A stretch of 64,000 nucleotides of DNA. It comes from CAWINX01 sp963837585 (lineage in GTDB: Bacteria > Actinomycetota > Thermoleophilia > Solirubrobacterales > 70-9). Both the position numbers and the translations under genes were made by a program. The first letter of the stretch is position 1; the number at the start of each line of letters is the position of its first letter. A model generated the notes under the pieces. It ran no database searches and had not been told where the DNA came from. It saw only the letters and a program-made list of their open reading frames with translations. The DNA lies in assembly GCA_963837585.1 (NCBI GenBank), contig CAWINX010000003.1, positions 868,001 through 932,000 on the forward strand, given 5' to 3'. Below are positions 1-7,566 of the stretch, piece after piece.

Positions 1-2
1 CC

Positions 3-911
3 AAGCACCTGGCGACTCAGCTCATGCAGGAGATCTACGCCGAGCCGGTCAAGCCGGAGCTGATCGGCAAGCGGATCGCCGAGATCAAGGAGCGCGGCGC
101 CGTTGCCTGCGGCTCCCTGACCCCGCAGAAAGTCCGCGAGCACTATGAGATCGCCGTTGAGGCGGGCCTCGACATCCTTGTCATCCAGGGCACGGTGATC
201 TCCGCCGAGCACGTCTCGACCACGGTCGAGCCGCTCAACCTGAAGGAGTTCATCGCCGAGGTGCCGGTGCCGACCGTGGTCGGTGGCTGCGCCTCCTACT
301 CGACCGGCCTGCACCTGATGCGAACCGGCGCGGTGGGCGTCCTGGTCGGGGTCGGCCCCGGCGCCGCCTGCACGACCCGCGGCGTCCTCGGCATCGGCGT
401 GCCCCAGGCGACCGCGATCGCCGACGTCGCCGCCGCCCGCTCCCAGCACATGCTGGAGACCGGCGAGTACGTCAACGTGATCGCCGACGGCGGCATGCGG
501 ACGGGCGGAGATGTCTCCAAGGCGATCGCCTGCGGGGCGGACGCGGTGATGGTCGGTTCGCCACTGGCCCGCGCCAAGGAGGCGCCCGGCCGTGGCTTCC
601 ACTGGGGGATGGCGACATTCCATCCTTCGTTGCCGCGCGGCACCCGCGTCTCCACCACGCAGGACGGGACGATGGAGGAGATCCTGCTCGGCCCCGCCCA
701 GGAGAACGACGGCACCTTCAACCTGATGGGGGCGCTGAAAACCTCGATGGCCACCTGTGGCTACGAGGACATCCGCTCCTTCCAGCGGGCCGAGGTGATG
801 GTCGCTCCGGCGTTGATGAGCGAAGGCAAGAAGCTGCAGAATGAGCAGTCGGTGGGCATGGGGTCGAACGGGCGCGCAGCGGTTCGCGACGGGAGTGGCC
901 GTATCGGATGA
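3..911 (+). CDS. guaB3: GuaB3-family IMP dehydrogenase-related protein (5' partial)
   Basis: The frame is open from base 3 and the start lies outside the window, so only about the last 300 residues are seen. The protein belongs to the GuaB3 group, the actinobacterial paralogue of inosine-5'-monophosphate dehydrogenase. The catalytic loop GVGPGAACTTR is encoded at 348-380 with the active Cys in place, followed by a phosphate-binding DGGMRTGGD segment and an AVMVGSPLARA strand typical of the TIM barrel. The stop overlaps the guaA start (ATGA), so the two purine genes are probably translated together. GuaB3 substrate use is less certain than that of GuaB, so the family assignment is firmer than the reaction. 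Confidence 0.88.
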   Translation, partial: KHLATQLMQEIYAEPVKPELIGKRIAEIKERGAVACGSLTPQKVREHYEIAVEAGLDILVIQGTVISAEHVSTTVEPLNLKEFIAEVPVPTVVGGCASYSTGLHLMRTGAVGVLVGVGPGAACTTRGVLGIGVPQATAIADVAAARSQHMLETGEYVNVIADGGMRTGGDVSKAIACGADAVMVGSPLARAKEAPGRGFHWGMATFHPSLPRGTRVSTTQDGTMEEILLGPAQENDGTFNLMGALKTSMATCGYEDIRSFQRAEVMVAPALMSEGKKLQNEQSVGMGSNGRAAVRDGSGRIG

Positions 912-2569
912 CTGAGGACCCCGGGGCGGTTGGGCCGGCGGGTCCTGTCGCTGCAGGGGACCCCCCACCCCCTGCGGTAGCTAAAGCTTCCTCGGGGGTG
1001 GGCCCCCCTACAGCGCCACCCCCCGGCAGCAATGCCACCGAGGAAGTGCTGGTCCTCGACTTCGGTGGGCAGTACTCGCAGCTGATAGCGAGACGGATCC
1101 GGGAGTGCGGCGTGTTCGCCGAGTTGCTGCCGTCGACCACTCCGGTTGAGAAGCTGAGGGAGCGGGCGCCGAAGGCGCTGATTCTCTCGGGGGGGCCGGC
1201 GTCGGTGTATGAGGAGGGCGCGCCTCGGTTTCCGACCGAGTTGTTGGACCTCGGGATTCCGATGCTGGGGATTTGTTACGGGATGCAGGCGATGGTCCAG
1301 TCGCTCGGCGGTGTGGTCGAGGCTGCCGAGGCGGGGGAGTTCGGGCGTACCGACCTCATCCTCCGCGACGGCGGCGGACGGCTGCTGGGCGGTCTCCCGG
1401 AGGAGCAGAGCTGCTGGATGAGCCACCGCGACTCGGTCTTCGAGCCGCCCGAGGGGTTTACGGCGCTGGCCTCCAGCCCCGGCTCGCCGGTCGCGGCCTG
1501 CGAGGCGCCCGACCGCGGCCTTTACGGCATCCAGTTCCACCCCGAGGTCGTCCACACCCCCTACGGGACCGAGATCCTCACCCGCTTCCTGCGCGACGTC
1601 GCCGGTTGCGAGCAGGAGTGGTCGCCCGAGTCGGTGATCGCCGAGCAGATCGCCAAGGTCCAGGCCCAGGTCGGCGAGGGCCGGGTCATCTGCGGCCTCT
1701 CCGGCGGCGTCGACTCCTCGGTCGCGGCGCTGCTCGTCCACCGGGCGGTGGGGGAGAGGCTGACCTGCGTCTTCGTCGACCACGGGCTGATGCGGCTGAA
1801 CGAGGCCGAGCAGGTGGTCGCGGCCTTTGAGCAGTTCGGCATTCCCCTCGTCCACGTCGAGGCCGAGGAGCGCTTCCTCGCCAAGCTGGCCGGGGTCGAG
1901 GAGCCGGAGCGCAAGCGCAAGATCATCGGCGAGGAGTTCATCCGCGTCTTCGAGGAGGAGGCGGAGAAGATCGAAGACGTCGACTATCTGGTCCAGGGGA
2001 CGCTCTACTCCGACGTGATCGAGTCCGGTGGCAGCGAGGGCGCGGAGACGATCAAGTCCCACCACAACGTCGGCGGGCTGCCCGAGGAGTTCGACTTCGA
2101 GCTGGTCGAGCCACTGCGGATGCTCTTCAAGGACGAGGTCCGCGCGGTCGGCGCCGAGCTCGGCCTGCCCGACCGGATGGTCTGGCGCCAGCCCTTTCCC
2201 GGGCCGGGCCTGGCGATCCGGATCGTCGGCGGCGAGGTCAACCGGGAGCGCCTCGACATCCTCCGCGCCGCCGACGCGATCCTCCAGGAAGAGGTCCGCG
2301 CCGCTGAGCTCTACCGCCAGCTCTGGCAGTCCTTCTGCGTCCTGCCCGTCGTCCGCTCGGTCGGCGTCCAGGGCGACGGCCGCACCTACGCCTACCCGAT
2401 CGTGATCCGCGCCGTCACCTCCGATGATGCGATGACGGCCGACTGGGCCCGCCTTCCCTACGACCTCCTGGAGCGAGTCTCCAACCGGATCATCAACGAG
2501 ATCCGCGACGTCAATCGCGTCGCCCTCGACATCTCCTCGAAGCCGCCGGCGACGATCGAGTGGGAGTGA
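908..2569 (+). CDS. guaA: GMP synthase (glutamine-hydrolysing)
   Basis: Makes GMP from XMP with glutamine and ATP in the cytoplasm. The class I amidotransferase domain runs from about residue 47 (VLDFGGQYSQLIARR); the nucleophile is C123 in GICYGMQ, and the His/Glu pair is in GIQFHPEVVH. The ATP pyrophosphatase P-loop SGGVDSS follows near residue 265, and the C-terminal dimerisation domain ends with SSKPPATIEWE. At 553 residues it is about 40 longer than usual, because of a Pro/Gly/Ala-rich leader that includes a strong DNA hairpin. An in-frame GTG at 1046 would give a normal-length enzyme, but its upstream GAGGA is too close to be a good ribosome site. The start at 908 is chosen for its ATGA overlap with guaB3. 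Confidence 0.95.
   Translation: MTEDPGAVGPAGPVAAGDPPPPAVAKASSGVGPPTAPPPGSNATEEVLVLDFGGQYSQLIARRIRECGVFAELLPSTTPVEKLRERAPKALILSGGPASVYEEGAPRFPTELLDLGIPMLGICYGMQAMVQSLGGVVEAAEAGEFGRTDLILRDGGGRLLGGLPEEQSCWMSHRDSVFEPPEGFTALASSPGSPVAACEAPDRGLYGIQFHPEVVHTPYGTEILTRFLRDVAGCEQEWSPESVIAEQIAKVQAQVGEGRVICGLSGGVDSSVAALLVHRAVGERLTCVFVDHGLMRLNEAEQVVAAFEQFGIPLVHVEAEERFLAKLAGVEEPERKRKIIGEEFIRVFEEEAEKIEDVDYLVQGTLYSDVIESGGSEGAETIKSHHNVGGLPEEFDFELVEPLRMLFKDEVRAVGAELGLPDRMVWRQPFPGPGLAIRIVGGEVNRERLDILRAADAILQEEVRAAELYRQLWQSFCVLPVVRSVGVQGDGRTYAYPIVIRAVTSDDAMTADWARLPYDLLERVSNRIINEIRDVNRVALDISSKPPATIEWE
956..1006. repeat. GC-rich imperfect palindrome in guaA leader
   Basis: Bases 964-972 pair with 994-1002 (nine consecutive pairs), and after a 4-base bulge 956-959 pair with 1003-1006. 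The loop holds a second dyad, AGCT-AA-AGCT at 979-988. It lies either inside the guaA N-terminal extension or, if guaA starts at the GTG at 1046, in the guaB3-guaA leader. It could be a small palindromic repeat insertion that kept the frame, or an attenuator. No copy elsewhere in the window was noticed. Confidence 0.5.
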
Positions 2570-3289
2570 TCACACGCCGGCGAGGCGGGTGATCACGAAG
2601 ATCAGCGCGAAGCCGGAGGCGGTCAGCGCGACCCGGGCCCATGAGGCGTGGGCGTGCGCTTCGGGCAGCAGGTCGGTCGCGCCCATGTAGAGGAAGAAGC
2701 CGCTGTAGAGGCAGAGGATGTAGCCGAGGGTTTGGTCGGGGACGGCGAGGATCGAACCGACGATTGCCCCGAGAAGCGGTGCGATCGCGTCGATCCGCAG
2801 CCATTTGGTCGCCTGCTTTCGGTCGCCGGACTGGCTGAGCACGAAGCTGACCGTGTTCAGTCCGTCGGCGAAGTCGTGGCTGACGACGGCAATGAAGACG
2901 AGGAACCCGGTGGTGCTGTTGAGCGCGAAGGCGAGGCCGATTCCAAGGCCGTCGATGAAGCTGTGGATCGAGAGCCCGAGGGCGCCGAGCACGCCGACAT
3001 GGTGATGCGCCTGCGCCTCCGAGGGGTCGTCTCGGTGATGCAGAACCAGCGCTCGCTCGGCGAAGAAGAAGGCGAGGAAGCCGGCCCCGACCAGCGCCGT
3101 CGCCTTGTTCGCGTCTCCGAGGAGGTTGATTCCCTCGGGCAGGACGTCGAACAGCGCCACCGCGACGACGACGCCGCCGGTCAGGGCGATCACCGTCGGC
3201 AGCGTGTGGGAAAGCCGCAGCGCCACGTGACCGCCGATCAGAGTGGCGACCACGGTGAGGCCGGCGAGGGGAATGGCGACGGCGGGCAT
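2570..3289 (-). CDS. ZIP-family divalent metal transporter
   Basis: A 239-residue polytopic membrane protein of the ZIP family, which imports zinc or other divalent cations. The family metal motifs are visible: HSFIDGLGIG in TM4 and SHDFADGLNTV in TM5, with an acidic DLLPEAH near the end. A His-rich loop (AQAHHHVG) precedes TM4, as expected for the cytoplasmic loop of ZIPs. It is convergent with guaA, with the stops adjacent. It lies 9 nt downstream of the fur/zur-like gene on the same strand, so regulator and importer probably form one operon. The metal specificity is inferred. Confidence 0.88.
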   Translation of the reverse strand: MPAVAIPLAGLTVVATLIGGHVALRLSHTLPTVIALTGGVVVAVALFDVLPEGINLLGDANKATALVGAGFLAFFFAERALVLHHRDDPSEAQAHHHVGVLGALGLSIHSFIDGLGIGLAFALNSTTGFLVFIAVVSHDFADGLNTVSFVLSQSGDRKQATKWLRIDAIAPLLGAIVGSILAVPDQTLGYILCLYSGFFLYMGATDLLPEAHAHASWARVALTASGFALIFVITRLAGV

Positions 3290-3298
3290 CGGCGGCCG

Positions 3299-3733
3299 TC
3301 AGCTCGCGTCCGTCGTCTTGCAGCTGGGACAGCGGCCGCGCAGGACCACGTCGTGGGTCGCTATTTCGAAGTCGGCGTTGCGACTGACCGCATCGATCGC
3401 CCGCTCCAGCGCCTGGTCCTCGAACGGCGCCAGCAGGCCGCACTCCTCGCAGACGAGGTGGTGATGGTGGCCGCTGGGGTCGAGTCGCTCATAGCCGGCC
3501 GCGTCGGCGCCGATGTCGATCCGCTGCACCAGCCGCAGTCCCTCCAGCTGCTCGAGGGTGCGATAGACGCTGGCCCGGCCCACCGACTCGAGTCGGTGGT
3601 CGATTTCCAGTGCGGTCACCGCGCACTTTTCCGCCGCCAGCAGCTCGACCACCTTGCGCCGCGCGCTGCCGCTCCGGTACCCGGCCTGATCCAGACGCGT
3701 AGTCGCTTGCTCCGCCCAATTCACGGGCGGCAC
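3299..3733 (-). CDS. Fur-family transcriptional regulator (Fur/Zur-like)
   Basis: A 144-residue winged-helix metalloregulator. An N-terminal DNA-binding domain (residues 10-80, with ASVYRTLEQLE as the recognition region) is followed by a dimerisation/metal domain with GHHHHLVCEECG and the structural zinc pair CPSCK near the end. It starts with GTG. It is coupled to the downstream ZIP gene, which favours zinc control (Zur-like), but motifs alone do not separate Fur from Zur. A 19-bp operator-like dyad lies just upstream of the start, consistent with autoregulation. Confidence 0.88.
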   Translation of the reverse strand: MPPVNWAEQATTRLDQAGYRSGSARRKVVELLAAEKCAVTALEIDHRLESVGRASVYRTLEQLEGLRLVQRIDIGADAAGYERLDPSGHHHHLVCEECGLLAPFEDQALERAIDAVSRNADFEIATHDVVLRGRCPSCKTTDAS

Positions 3734-3743
3734 AGTATCAGAG

Positions 3744-3762
3744 AATGAGACTCAGTCTCGTT
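3744..3762. promoter_or_regulatory. Putative Fur/Zur operator (9-1-9 inverted repeat)
   Basis: AATGAGACT-C-AGTCTCGTT: two 9-base arms around one central base, with 8 of 9 positions paired. The inner 13 bases are a perfect palindrome. The size and 9-1-9 spacing match Fur-family boxes. It sits 11 bases upstream of the GTG start of the regulator gene at 3733 and just after the end of the M23 peptidase gene. The assignment is from position and symmetry. Confidence 0.6.
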
Positions 3763-3771
3763 TAAGCAGGT

Positions 3772-4717
3772 TCAGCTGTAGCGGTCCCACTGCTTCAGCA
3801 GCGGCAGCGGGTCGATCGGGCTGCCGCCCTGGTACCAGCCGGGCGGGGTCCAGACCTCGAAGTGGAGGTGGCAGGCGGTGGCGTCGCCGGTCTGCCCGAC
3901 GATGCCGATCGGCTGGCCCGTGCGGACGTTGTCGCCCGTGTGGAGGGGGGAGCGACGGGCGAGGTGCGCGTACATGAAGTCGAAGCCGGTGCCCTTGCCG
4001 TCGATCACGATGTAGTTGCCGGCGTTGCCCTCGAAGCCCGCATGCTGCACCGTGCCGCCACGAGCGGCGACCAGCGGTCTGGCCGCACCTGGCCATCACG
4101 TCCTGGCCCTGGTGGGTGTGGCCGGAGCGGGCGGCGCCGAAGCGGTTGGCCGGCCCGCCGAAGTCGTGCGGCCCGATGATCGGGAAGGTGTAGCTGTAGA
4201 AGTTGAACGCGAGGTTCTTCCGCTTCACTGCGTGAGCGGACCGGGCCCGAGCTTTGCGGGCGCCGCCCTGGGGGCCGATCTTGAACGTGTAGGTGCCGTT
4301 GCGGGCCGCGGTGCCGTTGAAGGTGTTGCCGTCCCAGCGGATCGTGGTGACCGCGTTGGGGGCGACATCGTTGCGGTAGAAGGAGCGGACCACGAAGCCG
4401 CGCGCGTCGATGACGTCGATGCGGAGGTCGTTCTGCGGCTGGTCGCTGGAGATCGCGAAGCGGAGGCTGGGGAAGCGGAAGCCGTAGTAGAAGGACCTGC
4501 GAGGGGTGACCTTGGCGAAGGCCACGCTGACGGACCCGCTGCTGGGGAAGCCCTTTACAGGGGCGCCGACCGGGCTGGGGTTCGACGGGGTGCTGCCGGG
4601 GGACGGCGCGCCGCCGGTCGTCGCCGAGGCGACGCCTCCGGTCGAAAGCAGGGTCGCCGCGAACGCCACGACCAGCTTCGCGACGAATCCGTGCCGAAAC
4701 CTTGAGCTTCCCGCCAC
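3772..4717 (-). pseudogene. Secreted M23 (LytM-type) metallopeptidase, frame disrupted
   Basis: A GTG start at 4717, preceded by a GAGAGG ribosome site, leads into a signal peptide (basic start, then VAKLVVAFAATLLST). A FlgD-like Ig domain follows (NDLRIDVIDARG through NGTYTFKIG), then an M23 LytM peptidase that would cut peptidoglycan cross-bridges. Zinc ligands are HTHQGQD in the first frame and HLHFEVW in the second. The frame breaks near 4075-4090. Dropping one base there restores a continuous peptidase ending at the TGA at 3772. The domain is complete on both sides of the break, so a one-base sequencing insertion is more likely than real decay. Confidence 0.8.
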
Positions 4718-4970
4718 CGGCCCTCTCTTTCCATCGCCTGCGGAGTTAGCTGTCGGGCTCGCGCTGAAAGAGATGCGCTACGGACCGATTCGTCCGATTC
4801 GCCCCGGAGACCTGCGTCGGTCTCTTCGGTTCCTCCGCTCCCGGCCGGATGACCGGACGGGATTAGGCGTTGTTGGCGCGGCAGTATACGACCCCAGCCG
4901 GCCCCCGAAAGGAGTCAGATCCTCGGCTTCGCCTGCGGGCATATGCGGGGACCCCTATTATCCCCCGCCG

Positions 4971-5408
4971 GTGAAGACCTACGTAGCCACACCCGCCGAC
5001 CGCCAGCGAGACTGGTATGTGGTCGATGCCGAGGGCCAGACCCTGGGCCGTTTGGCGACCCGGATCGCCGACGCACTGCGCGGCAAGCGCAAGCCGGAGT
5101 ACACGCCCCACATCGACACCGGCGACTTCATCGTCGTGATCAACGCCGAGAAGATCCGCGTCACCGGCAACAAGCTTTCGCAGAAGACCTACTGGCGCCA
5201 CAGCGGCTACCCGGGCGGGATCAAGTCCCGCACCCTGGCCGAGATGCTCGACCGCCGGCCCGAGGAGGTCATTCGCAAGGCCGTCAAGGGGATGCTTCCC
5301 CGCAATCGCCTTGCCCGCCAGCAGCTGACCAAGCTGAAGGTGTACGCCGGGCCGGATCACCCGCACGCGGCGCAGATGCCGAAACCAATGGAACTTGAGA
5401 GTCGATGA
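4971..5408 (+). CDS. rplM: 50S ribosomal protein L13
   Basis: A 145-residue protein that binds 23S rRNA early in 50S assembly. The GTG start at 4971 gives the standard N-terminus KTYVATPADRQRDWYVVDAEG. The conserved segments TLGRLATRIADALRGK, HIDTGDFIVVINAEKI and KGMLPRNRLAR are present. The frame is open further upstream, but that part has no L13 similarity. Its stop overlaps the ATG at 5405 (ATGA), linking it to the rpsI unit in the usual L13-S9 order. Confidence 0.95.
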   Translation: MKTYVATPADRQRDWYVVDAEGQTLGRLATRIADALRGKRKPEYTPHIDTGDFIVVINAEKIRVTGNKLSQKTYWRHSGYPGGIKSRTLAEMLDRRPEEVIRKAVKGMLPRNRLARQQLTKLKVYAGPDHPHAAQMPKPMELESR

Positions 5409-5572
5409 CCGAAGAAGAGAACAAAGAGACTTCAGAGCAGCAGGAGCCCGAGGCCGTCGACGAGACTGCGGCTGAGGAGACTTCCCCCGAGCCCGTCGCT
5501 GAAGAGCCTGAGGCCGAAGAGCCCGTCGCTGAAGAGCCCGAGGCCGAGGAGCCTGAGGCCGAAGAGCGCTGA
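5405..5572 (+). CDS. Acidic Glu/Ala/Pro-rich leader ORF upstream of S9, ends at in-frame TGA
   Basis: An ATG overlapping the rplM stop opens a 55-residue, very acidic frame built of Glu-Pro-Val-Ala-Glu-like repeats. It ends at a TGA at 5570-5572. The same frame then stays open for 243 more bases of acidic codons (with a charged EERARLEAEEEE stretch) and runs directly into ribosomal protein S9. Many actinobacterial S9 proteins carry an acidic N-terminal extension, so this is most simply the first part of a long S9 extension cut by a UGA. Sequence error, readthrough or reinitiation are all possible. Confidence 0.6.
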   Translation: MTEEENKETSEQQEPEAVDETAAEETSPEPVAEEPEAEEPVAEEPEAEEPEAEER

Positions 5573-5815
5573 GACGCCGCTGAAGAGGCTGAGACCCCGG
5601 CCGAAGCGCCCAAGGCCGAGGAGAAGAAGGAGAAGGCTGCGGTTATTCCCGGCGCCGATCTGGAGCCGATCGCGGTTGAGCCCGAGTCCAAGCCGCTCAG
5701 CGCTGAGGAGCGGGCTCGTCTCGAGGCCGAGGAGGAGGAGCGCGCCAAGCGCGAGGCCGAGCTGGTCGGCGAGGTCGAGGAGGAGACAGGTGCCACGACC
5801 CGCGCACCGGCCAAG

Positions 5816-6211
5816 ATGGAGGCAGGCTCGCGCTTTCTCGCCACCGGCAAACGCAAGAGCTCGATTGCCCGCGTCATCCTGCTGCCGGGTGACGGCAAGG
5901 TCGAAATCAACAAGCGTCCGCTCGAGGAGTTCTTCCCCCGCCCGCTTCACCAGACCACGGCTGTCCAGCCCTTGGTCACGACCGGCTACGAGGGCAGCGT
6001 CGACGTCCGCGTCCGCGTCCACGGCGGCGGCATCAGCGGCCAGGCCGGCGCGGTCCGCCACGGCATCGCCCGGGCGCTGATCGAGATCGACCCCGAGCTG
6101 CGCGGCGACCTGAAGAGCCGCGGTTTCCTCACCCGCGACGCCCGCGTCAAGGAGCGTCGCAAGGCGGGGCTCAAGAAGGCGCGCAAGCGGCCGCAGTTCA
6201 GCAAGCGCTGA
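5816..6211 (+). CDS. rpsI: 30S ribosomal protein S9
   Basis: The 131-residue S9 core is intact: ATGKRKSSIARVILLPG at the start, GGGISGQAGAVRHGIARAL in the middle, and the basic tail KARKRPQFSKR that reaches the ribosomal P site. The ATG at 5816 gives a normal-length protein but has no convincing ribosome site. The frame is continuous back to 5573 and, past one TGA, to 5405. The true protein may therefore carry a long acidic extension. It is followed after 8 nt by glmM. Confidence 0.9.
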   Translation: MEAGSRFLATGKRKSSIARVILLPGDGKVEINKRPLEEFFPRPLHQTTAVQPLVTTGYEGSVDVRVRVHGGGISGQAGAVRHGIARALIEIDPELRGDLKSRGFLTRDARVKERRKAGLKKARKRPQFSKR

Positions 6212-6219
6212 GGACCCAC

Positions 6220-7536
6220 ATGGCTACCGCGCGCAGGCTCTTCGGAACCGACGGGGTCCGAGGGGAGGCCGGGACGTTCCTTACCGCCGAGTTGGCGACC
6301 TCTCTGGGAAGGGCGGCGACCGCCTCGCTGGAGGCCGAACGGCCGCAGGTCCTCATTGTCCGCGACACCCGCGAGTCGGGGCCGATGCTGGAAGCCGCCC
6401 TCGCGGCCGGCGTCGCCGCTGCCGGTGGGGACGCATTGCTGGGCGGCGTACTGCCGACTCCGGCCGCCGCCATCCTCGTCAAGCGCCTCGGGCTCGACCT
6501 CGCCGCGGTCGTCTCCGCCTCCCACAACCCTTACCGCGACAACGGGATCAAGTTCTTCTCGGCTCAGGGGACGAAGCTCGACGACGAGACCGAGGCGCGG
6601 ATGGAGTCGCTGCTCGGCAAGGAGGTCGTCGACGGCACGGAGGTCGGACGCGTGCGGGAGCTGAACGGGGGGCTCGAGGACTACCTGCGCGCCCTTGAGG
6701 CGGCCTTCCCACTCGACCTCTCCGGCACGAAGGTCCTCCTCGACTGCGCCAACGGCGCCACCCATCGCGCCGCCCCGGCGATCTTCGAGCGCCTCGGCGC
6801 CGAGGTCGAGACGATCGCCGACGAGCCCGACGGGCGCAACATCAACGAGGGCTGCGGCTCGACCCATGTCGAGGGCCTCGCGGAACGGGTCGCCGCCTCC
6901 GACGCCTCGGTCGGCTTCGCCTTCGACGGCGACGGCGACCGGGTGCTGGCGGTCGACGGGGACGGCCGCGTCCACGACGGCGACGAGCTGATCGCCCTCG
7001 CCGCTCTCGGCATGGCGAGGCGCGGCGAGCTCGGCGGCGGGGTCGCGGTGACCGTGATGACCAACTACGGCTTCCACGCGGCGATGGAGGAGGCCGGGAT
7101 CGAGGTGGCGGTGACCAAGGTCGGCGACCGCTATGTGCTCGACGAGCTGCGCGGGCGCGGTTGGAAGCTGGGCGGCGAGCAGTCGGGCCACATCATCTCG
7201 ACGGACTTTGCCGAGACCGGCGACGGGATCGCCGCAGCGCTGACGACGATGCGCGAGCTGGGTGGGGGGGACCTCGCCGGCGCCGCACCGATGCAAAAGC
7301 TGCCCCAGACCCTGGTCAACGTCGAGGTCGCCGATCGTGAGGCGATCGCCGGCGCCGCCGCGGTATGGGAAGCGGTTGAGCGGGAGGGCGAGGGCCTCGA
7401 GGGTCGCGGCCGCGTCCTGCTGCGACCGTCCGGCACCGAGCCGCTGGTGCGGGTGATGGTCGAGGCGCCCACAGCTGAAGAGGCCGACGCCGTCTGCATG
7501 CGGCTCGCCGACCTCGTCAGGCAAGAGCTGGCCTAA
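6220..7536 (+). CDS. glmM: Phosphoglucosamine mutase
   Basis: Converts glucosamine-6-phosphate to glucosamine-1-phosphate for peptidoglycan precursor synthesis. It has 438 residues, full length. The phosphoserine loop is VVSASHNPYRDNGIKFFS, with S101 as the phosphorylated residue. The metal loop is FAFDGDGDR, the sugar loop is GEQSGHII, and the phosphate-binding loop RPSGTEPLVRVMVEA is near the end. It lies between rpsI and glmS, so two successive steps of hexosamine synthesis are adjacent. Confidence 0.96.
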   Translation: MATARRLFGTDGVRGEAGTFLTAELATSLGRAATASLEAERPQVLIVRDTRESGPMLEAALAAGVAAAGGDALLGGVLPTPAAAILVKRLGLDLAAVVSASHNPYRDNGIKFFSAQGTKLDDETEARMESLLGKEVVDGTEVGRVRELNGGLEDYLRALEAAFPLDLSGTKVLLDCANGATHRAAPAIFERLGAEVETIADEPDGRNINEGCGSTHVEGLAERVAASDASVGFAFDGDGDRVLAVDGDGRVHDGDELIALAALGMARRGELGGGVAVTVMTNYGFHAAMEEAGIEVAVTKVGDRYVLDELRGRGWKLGGEQSGHIISTDFAETGDGIAAALTTMRELGGGDLAGAAPMQKLPQTLVNVEVADREAIAGAAAVWEAVEREGEGLEGRGRVLLRPSGTEPLVRVMVEAPTAEEADAVCMRLADLVRQELA

Positions 7537-7566
7537 GCAGCGCTGTCTCTACCCTTACTCGTCTCC

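Noticed and set aside
7537..7566. A glmS ribozyme in front of glmS
   Set aside because: Only 30 bases separate glmM and glmS, too few for that RNA.
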